Shown: positions 14,184-18,576 of the stretch, one piece after another
Position numbering within the stretch: the stretch's first letter is position 1
Layout: each line of letters begins with the position of its first letter
NCBI GenBank assembly: GCA_023144875.1
Contig: JAGLEW010000002.1
Span: forward strand, 1-18,576
Direction of reading: 5' to 3'
Source: Methylococcales bacterium
Lineage (GTDB): Bacteria; Pseudomonadota; Gammaproteobacteria; Methylococcales; Methylomonadaceae
Length of the DNA: 18,576 nt
Made by a program: the position numbers and the translations under genes
Notes under the pieces: model-generated
Database searches by the model: none
Seen by the model: the letters and a program-made list of their open reading frames with translations, nothing else
Told to the model about the DNA's origin: nothing

Positions 14184-15491
14184 TTAGCCCCCTGAACGCC
14201 TTATACGCTTTGATAGACTGTCTAAACTTCGTTCCAGTTCCCTTTTTTCATTTTCAATGGTGATAAACTGGGTTTTAAGGTGTGTCAAATCCTGCTTTAA
14301 GGTTCTATTGTCATCTCGTAACACATCATTAATATCATCTGAGTCCAACAATGTATCTGGATTAATTTGCCGTAAACCTTCCACAAACGAACGTTCAAGC
14401 GGATCATCATTACTTACGGTCTGGTTTTCACCGAGTAAAACCCCTCTTGGCACATAATTTAAGCCATTTCGGATAATTTTTACATCAAAACCATATTTTT
14501 TCATCAAAAAAGCCGCCGCTTCACTGGCTTTACCATCTTCACACACAATAATATAATGCTGATTTTTAGCCAATAATCGTAAATGTATCGCCAAACTAAA
14601 TAAAGGCACATTGAGTGCAGTTGGTAAATGTAATTCATCATATTCATCAGCAGGACGAACATCCAACAACACCGCCCCTTTATCTTGCCATAACTCCAGC
14701 TCAATAAAATCAATAAAAGTAAGGGATGGGTCTTTAATCAATTTTAAAAATTTATCTTTTCGGATGCGTAATAATTGCATATTAAATAACGCCGTGACCG
14801 TTTCAGCATAAGGCTCTCCTAAAATCATCGCCATATCACCAAAGGTACTCCAGACATCCAGCTTTTCTATTTTGATCGTTTTTGCATGCTCTGAAGGTTT
14901 ATAGGAAACCAAGCATTCACCTTTTTTTATCAGATAAAAATACTGCCCTATTCCCCCTTGATCAATAACAACCTCTTCTTTTTCTACGTTAATCTCTTCC
15001 AATACTTCCGAAATTTTTCGTAAATTCATCGGTGATAAAGACCGAATAACAGGAATCATAAACAAGGTTGACTTACAATCTTCACTGTCGGCTTTTTTTG
15101 CTTTTTGTATTTCGTAGTGCGCTTTTTTTTCGGTATCTTTTACGTCGATTGAATGAACAAACATCGCATCTAACCGTAAAAAACGCACATCCCCTTGGGC
15201 AAAAGCATCAATTTTTCGGGGTAATTGATGGGCTATCGCAAATTTTGCCGACTCAGAACCTGCCGTAATCATTTCAAGTTTTAATTCACCTGCCTCTAAA
15301 GAAATGGAACCTTCGAGTAAATAAATTAACTCATTATGATTATCACCACGCTGAAAAAGGCAGGCGCCATCTTCAGCCATATCAATCATAATTTTGCGGC
15401 AAATCACTTTAAAAATATGATTTGACATGGTTGAAAAAGGAATCATTTGGCGAATAATGCCGCCATCAGAAGAATCAATCTTTATAGACAT
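14184..15491 (-). CDS. Double cyclic-nucleotide-binding-like protein with rhodanese domain and C-terminal coiled coil
   Basis: A 435-residue soluble protein. Two cupin-like cNMP-binding folds occur at about 20-115 (degenerate) and 145-255. The second keeps the cassette shape 'FGDMAMILGEPYAETVTA' (217-234). Canonical cyclic-nucleotide sites have Glu after Gly and an Arg that holds the phosphate; here these are Asp219 and Glu/Tyr, so ligand binding is doubtful. A rhodanese domain follows (about 260-350): 'LLDVRPADEYDELHLPTALN' and active-loop 'VCEDGKAS' with Cys317 present, so sulfur transfer or redox sensing is possible. The tail (about 385-430) is charged and predicted coiled coil. No DNA-binding helix is seen. 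It stands alone between accA and the rpmG terminator region. The architecture is secure; the role is unknown. Confidence 0.88.
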   Translation of the reverse strand: MSIKIDSSDGGIIRQMIPFSTMSNHIFKVICRKIMIDMAEDGACLFQRGDNHNELIYLLEGSISLEAGELKLEMITAGSESAKFAIAHQLPRKIDAFAQGDVRFLRLDAMFVHSIDVKDTEKKAHYEIQKAKKADSEDCKSTLFMIPVIRSLSPMNLRKISEVLEEINVEKEEVVIDQGGIGQYFYLIKKGECLVSYKPSEHAKTIKIEKLDVWSTFGDMAMILGEPYAETVTALFNMQLLRIRKDKFLKLIKDPSLTFIDFIELELWQDKGAVLLDVRPADEYDELHLPTALNVPLFSLAIHLRLLAKNQHYIIVCEDGKASEAAAFLMKKYGFDVKIIRNGLNYVPRGVLLGENQTVSNDDPLERSFVEGLRQINPDTLLDSDDINDVLRDDNRTLKQDLTHLKTQFITIENEKRELERSLDSLSKRIRRSGG

Positions 15492-15564
15492 TTAAATATA
15501 AGGATTTAAAAGTGAAAGTAACCTACTCATAAATAACATAGCCTCAATAAAATTTTATGCCCAT

Positions 15565-16533
15565 TTATTTTGCAACATCTTCGGTAAAAACACCAAATTG
15601 CATCATCCGTTGGTAACGATTATCTAATAATGTGTCAATTTCTTGTTCTTTAAGCACATCTAAATGTCGAATAATACTTTCACGCAAATTTAACGCTATT
15701 TTTTGAAAGTCTCGATGACCCCCGCCTAAAGGCTCTCGAACCACTTCATCTAAAAAACCCTGCTCTCGGACTCTATCGGAGGTAATCCCCATCGCTTCCG
15801 CCGCTAATTTGGCTTTATCCGCACTTTTCCATAAAATAGTGGCACAACCTTCAGGTGAAATCACAGAATAGGTACTGTATTCCAACATAATCAAACGATC
15901 GCCGACTCCAATGGCTAAAGCGCCGCCCGACCCGCCTTCACCGATCACCGTACAAATAATAGGAACAGTTAAGGTCGACATTTCAAATAAATTTCGGGCA
16001 ATCGCTTCACTTTGTCCACGTTCTTCCGCACCAATACCAGGATAAGCGCCAGGCGTATCAATAAAACACAAAATAGGCAGCTTAAAACGTTCCGCTAATT
16101 TCATCACTCGTAATGCTTTACGATAGCCCTCAGGGCGTGGCATTCCAAAATTTCGATGAATTTTTTCTTTGGTATCACGCCCCTTCTGATGACCAATAAT
16201 CATCACCGACTGCCCTTCTAGTCGCGCAATACCACACACAATCGCAGGATCATCCGCATAGGTTCGATCACCATGAAGCTCACAAAAATCGGTAAACATA
16301 TGCTGAATATAATCTAAGGTATAAGGACGACTAGGATGCCTTGATAGTTGTGAAATTTGCCAATCTGATAAATCTGCAAAAATAGATTCGGTTAACGCTA
16401 AGCTTTTATTTTCTAATTCTTTAAGGGCATCCGAAATATTAAGATCATTGTCACGCTCTACACGACGTAATTCATCTATTTTTGCTTCTAATTCAGCGAT
16501 AGGTTGTTCAAAATCAAGAAATTTTAAATCCAT
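15565..16533 (-). CDS. accA: Acetyl-CoA carboxylase carboxyltransferase subunit alpha
   Basis: A 322-residue protein (319 in E. coli). With AccD it transfers the carboxyl group from biotin to acetyl-CoA, giving malonyl-CoA for fatty acid synthesis. The family landmarks are 'LSRHPSRPYTLDYI' (63-76), 'ELHGDR' (85-90), 'GHQKGRDTKEK' (114-124), 'NFGMPRPEGYRKA' (128-140), 'FIDTPGAYPGIGAEERGQ' (157-174) and 'GEGGSGGALAIG' (198-209). It is intact and cytoplasmic. In many gammaproteobacteria accA follows dnaE. Here its upstream neighbour is a divergent lipid-type gene 211 bases away, and the ribosome site is weak. Confidence 0.98.
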   Translation of the reverse strand: MDLKFLDFEQPIAELEAKIDELRRVERDNDLNISDALKELENKSLALTESIFADLSDWQISQLSRHPSRPYTLDYIQHMFTDFCELHGDRTYADDPAIVCGIARLEGQSVMIIGHQKGRDTKEKIHRNFGMPRPEGYRKALRVMKLAERFKLPILCFIDTPGAYPGIGAEERGQSEAIARNLFEMSTLTVPIICTVIGEGGSGGALAIGVGDRLIMLEYSTYSVISPEGCATILWKSADKAKLAAEAMGITSDRVREQGFLDEVVREPLGGGHRDFQKIALNLRESIIRHLDVLKEQEIDTLLDNRYQRMMQFGVFTEDVAK

Positions 16534-16569
16534 GAGTCTACATTTTAAGGTGTGAAAAAACGCCGTGCC

Positions 16570-16582
16570 TTGATAAAATCAA
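16570..16582. repeat. Short palindrome in the accA/ligase divergent gap
   Basis: TTGAT-AAA-ATCAA (16570-16582) is a perfect five-base inverted repeat about 37 bases upstream of the accA ATG. It might be a regulator site for one of the divergent genes, but it matches no operator I can name with confidence (not the FabR or FadR consensus). Short AT-rich palindromes arise by chance. Confidence 0.25.
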
Positions 16583-16682
16583 ACTTTCTATGCACAACAC
16601 CATTTGAAAGCTGTATTTTATCGAAGTTCCACCGAACATTTTTATTTTTCTCCATTAAATTCATAAAAATGCGGTCTAACAC

Positions 16683-16712
16683 TTGAAACAAAGGTAAATT
16701 AACGACTACAAT
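16683..16712 (+). promoter_or_regulatory. Promoter of the ligase-dehydratase-acyltransferase operon
   Basis: A -35 TTGAAA (16683-16688, 5 of 6) and a -10 TACAAT (16707-16712, 5 of 6) lie 18 bases apart. The expected start is near 16719, about 26 bases before the TTG start codon of the ligase. This is one of the better sigma-70 matches in the window. Confidence 0.6.
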
Positions 16713-16744
16713 TTTACGCCTTTAAACCTTATATCTTATTCCCC

Positions 16745-18067
16745 TTGCACCCCAATTCAACCCCATTTATTTCATTGCCACAGCTACTGAAAGCAAACCT
16801 TCACCGACCTTTTTGTATCACCCAACAGGGGCGAGTCATTACGCGTGCAACCTTATTAAGTGACGCATTAACCCTGAGTAAAAAGTTACCCTCTAAAAAA
16901 TATGTGATTAACCTCTGCCAGCAACGTTATTTTTTTATTGTTAGCTACTTAGCCGCCGTTTTTAAAGGTCAAATTACCTTATTACCCCCCAATAAAACCA
17001 CAGGCACCTTAAACCAACTTTTAACGCATTATCCAGATAGCTATTGTTTGAGTGATGATAAAACCATAAAGTCGCCCACGATAATCATTGATTGGGCGGA
17101 TTTTGAAGGCGATGATGACGATTACCCACTCATCAACCCTTTTCAAATTATTTCTATCTTATTCACATCAGGGTCAACAGGCACACCGAAAGCGCAACCT
17201 AAAACATGGCGTGAACTCCAACAAGCCGCGCTGTTAGCATTACAACAATTTAACCTTCAAAAAAGTACGCTCACGCTGGTTTCAACCATTCCCATGCAAC
17301 ACATGTACGGCTTGGAATCGTGCTTGTTTTGGGTGTTATTTTCGACATTAACCTTACACAATAGCCACCCTTTTTATCCTCAAGATATTCAGTTACTCTT
17401 AAAAACACTCCCTGAGGCAATGCTTGTTTCTACGCCACGGCACTTAAAAACCTGCCTTTCTTTTCAGGGTAAGCCCTATCCCGTTCAGAAAATATTATCC
17501 TCAACTGCACCGCTTTCTTTATCTTTAGCCACTGAAATAGAACGTTATTTTAACGCCCCTTTATTTGAAATTTATGGCAGTACTGAAACCTCTTCATTTG
17601 CCTCACGACGTACGGCTATCACTAAAAAGTGGACGCTTTATCAAGATATTGAACTCTACCAACAACACTCGCATTTTTTTGTGAAAGGGGGTCATATTTT
17701 TAAACCTGTTCCATTAGATGACTATTTTTCCATCAATCAAAAAGGCTATTTTGAGCATCTGGGGCGCTCTGATGATCTGATAAAAATCGCAGGAAAAAGA
17801 GCATCACTAACCGAACTCAATCAATTACTGACCCAACTACCCAACATTGAAGATGGCGTTTTTTTTAAATTAAAAAATGAGCGACTCGGTGCATTTGTGG
17901 TCTCAAATGCGTTAAAAAAACATATATTAGTGGACTTAAAACACTCAATTGACGCGGTTTTTTTACCTCGCTCACTCTATTATATTGATAAACTACCTCG
18001 CAATGACACGGGCAAGCTGATTCAGTCGGAATTAAACCGCCTCATACACGAGCGAACAGATGCTTAA
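16745..18067 (+). CDS. AMP-dependent acyl/aryl ligase of aryl-polyene type (ApeH-like)
   Basis: A 440-residue adenylate-forming enzyme of the ANL superfamily, shorter than most acyl-CoA synthetases. Motifs are A3 'FTSGSTGTPKA' (140-150), A5 'YGSTET' (277-282), A8 hinge 'LGRSDDLIKIAGKRA' (339-353) and A10 'LPRNDTGKL' (417-425) with the catalytic Lys424. It should adenylate a carboxylic acid and load it onto CoA or an acyl carrier protein. The start is unusual: no ATG or GTG exists between the in-frame stop at 16700 and the first motifs, so TTG at 16745 is the best choice, with no clear Shine-Dalgarno. The next two genes match the order ligase-dehydratase-acyltransferase of aryl polyene clusters, so I infer that role. 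Substrate unknown. Confidence 0.88.
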   Translation: MHPNSTPFISLPQLLKANLHRPFCITQQGRVITRATLLSDALTLSKKLPSKKYVINLCQQRYFFIVSYLAAVFKGQITLLPPNKTTGTLNQLLTHYPDSYCLSDDKTIKSPTIIIDWADFEGDDDDYPLINPFQIISILFTSGSTGTPKAQPKTWRELQQAALLALQQFNLQKSTLTLVSTIPMQHMYGLESCLFWVLFSTLTLHNSHPFYPQDIQLLLKTLPEAMLVSTPRHLKTCLSFQGKPYPVQKILSSTAPLSLSLATEIERYFNAPLFEIYGSTETSSFASRRTAITKKWTLYQDIELYQQHSHFFVKGGHIFKPVPLDDYFSINQKGYFEHLGRSDDLIKIAGKRASLTELNQLLTQLPNIEDGVFFKLKNERLGAFVVSNALKKHILVDLKHSIDAVFLPRSLYYIDKLPRNDTGKLIQSELNRLIHERTDA

Positions 18068-18365
18068 CCCCAATCAATCTTATAAAATCATGAAAAATCA
18101 TCCGTGTCTTGTGGGACATTTTCCCAATAACCCTATCGTTCCAGGGGTCGTTATTTTAGATTATTTACAAAGCCATTTTCAACAATGCTATCCGCATCAG
18201 CGCATTAAAACAGTCGTCACCGCAAAATTTACGCATCCATTACGACCTGAAGAAATTTTCACCTTTGATTTAACCGCGCTTGAGGCACATAAATTTAAAT
18301 TCACGGGACTCTCGAATCATAAAAAAATTATTCAAGGGTTTTTTATTGCGAAAATGACCTCATGA
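18060..18365 (+). CDS. FabZ/ApeI-like hotdog-fold 3-hydroxyacyl-ACP dehydratase
   Basis: A 101-residue hotdog-fold protein. The FabZ-type active strand is 'VGHFPNNPIVPGVVILDYLQ' at 18-37, with the probable catalytic His20. The acidic partner is Asp34 where FabZ has Glu. It should dehydrate 3-hydroxyacyl-ACP intermediates to enoyl-ACP. It is shorter than FabZ (about 150), as are the small dehydratases of aryl polyene clusters. The ATG overlaps the ligase stop by eight bases, and the stop overlaps the next gene in ATGA, so all three genes are translationally coupled. Confidence 0.87.
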   Translation: MLNPNQSYKIMKNHPCLVGHFPNNPIVPGVVILDYLQSHFQQCYPHQRIKTVVTAKFTHPLRPEEIFTFDLTALEAHKFKFTGLSNHKKIIQGFFIAKMTS

Positions 18366-18576
18366 AATCTCAATGGCAATCTTATAAAGAACGCAGCACG
18401 CCTTTCACATTACGGCTTATTTTTTGGATCGCCTTGCATTTAGGTCGCCCTTTTACTCGCAGTTTACTCTATCCCATCAGCGCCTATTTTTTATTATTTG
18501 CCCCCAAACAACGTAAAGCGTCCTTACTTTATTTAAACCGAGTTTTAAATCGCCCTGCAACGTGGTGGGATGTCGG
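18362..18576 (+). CDS. COG4261-like lysophospholipid/lipid acyltransferase (N-terminal part only)
   Basis: The frame is open from the ATG at 18362-18364 to the window edge (71 codons plus two bases). The segment 'WQSYKERSTPFTLRLIFWIA' (5-24), then 'LHLGRPFTRSLLYP' (25-38), 'YFLLFAP' (42-48) and 'RKASLLYLNRVL' (51-62), resembles the N-terminus of LpxL/HtrB-type and COG4261 acyltransferases, with an amphipathic membrane-anchoring helix. In aryl polyene clusters an acyltransferase of this family, often fused to a glycosyltransferase, follows the dehydratase. Only about a quarter of the protein is visible and the HX4D active site lies beyond the edge, so fusion and activity cannot be judged. Confidence 0.75.
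   Translation, partial: MKSQWQSYKERSTPFTLRLIFWIALHLGRPFTRSLLYPISAYFLLFAPKQRKASLLYLNRVLNRPATWWDV

Noticed and set aside
14504..14713. Second minus-strand frame inside the cNBD-rhodanese gene
   Set aside because: It is a shifted-frame shadow of the rhodanese region; the main frame is continuous and has the conserved motifs.
950..15491. Functional link between the PycTM-like effector and the cNMP-binding protein as a split signalling system
   Set aside because: They lie over 11 kb apart, separated by housekeeping genes, no cyclase is present, and the cNMP site looks degenerate. Nothing in the sequence ties them together.

Overview
The window looks like a chromosomal segment of an AT-rich gammaproteobacterium. 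The strongest clue is the gene order gshB-tonB-yqgE-yqgF(ruvX)-pyrR-pyrB-pyrC', which is characteristic of Pseudomonas-like and methanotroph-like (Methylococcales) gammaproteobacteria. The Pseudomonas-type PyrB/PyrC' pair and E. coli-like L28, L33, AccA, Gmk and GshB agree with this. A Methylococcales origin is my best guess from synteny and base composition, and the window does not prove it. No stretch longer than about 210 bases lacks a gene. I see no tRNA, rRNA, insertion sequence, CRISPR array or phage gene.

Layout from left to right. (1) 1-2662, minus strand: an accessory group of a Gfo/Idh/MocA-type oxidoreductase (cut by the window edge), a small three-helix membrane protein, and a 570-residue protein that joins a PycTM/DUF5706-like membrane effector domain to a DUF3616-like propeller. 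(2) 2779-7881, minus strand: a very large SNF2-family helicase overlapping guanylate kinase (gmk), and a small lipoprotein cytochrome c. (3) 7884-13557, minus strand: the pyrimidine and housekeeping block pyrC', pyrB, pyrR, yqgF, yqgE, tonB and gshB, packed with overlaps or gaps of a few bases (largest gap 39 bp, before pyrR). (4) 13701-14104, plus strand: ribosomal protein operon rpmB-rpmG with a recognisable promoter. (5) 14184-16533, minus strand: a protein with two cyclic-nucleotide-binding-like domains plus rhodanese, and accA. (6) 16745 to the right edge, plus strand: three overlapping genes (AMP-dependent acyl ligase, FabZ/ApeI-like dehydratase, COG4261-like acyltransferase). They look like the front of an aryl polyene-type lipid or pigment cluster.

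How the genes work together. pyrB and pyrC' should make a Pseudomonas-type aspartate transcarbamoylase complex in which the dihydroorotase-like subunit is catalytically dead, because its HxH metal motif is S-x-R. PyrR is the likely nucleotide-sensing partner. GshB supplies glutathione and TonB energises outer-membrane uptake. The overlapping ligase-dehydratase-acyltransferase genes probably activate and process an acyl chain for a membrane-anchored polyene, with accA next door supplying malonyl-CoA for fatty acid synthesis in general.

The most novel item is the 570-residue protein. It is a recognisable relative of Pycsar antiphage membrane effectors, but it has no pyrimidine cyclase beside it and carries an apparently periplasmic propeller domain. 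It sits in a small cassette with an orphan membrane sensor-like module.
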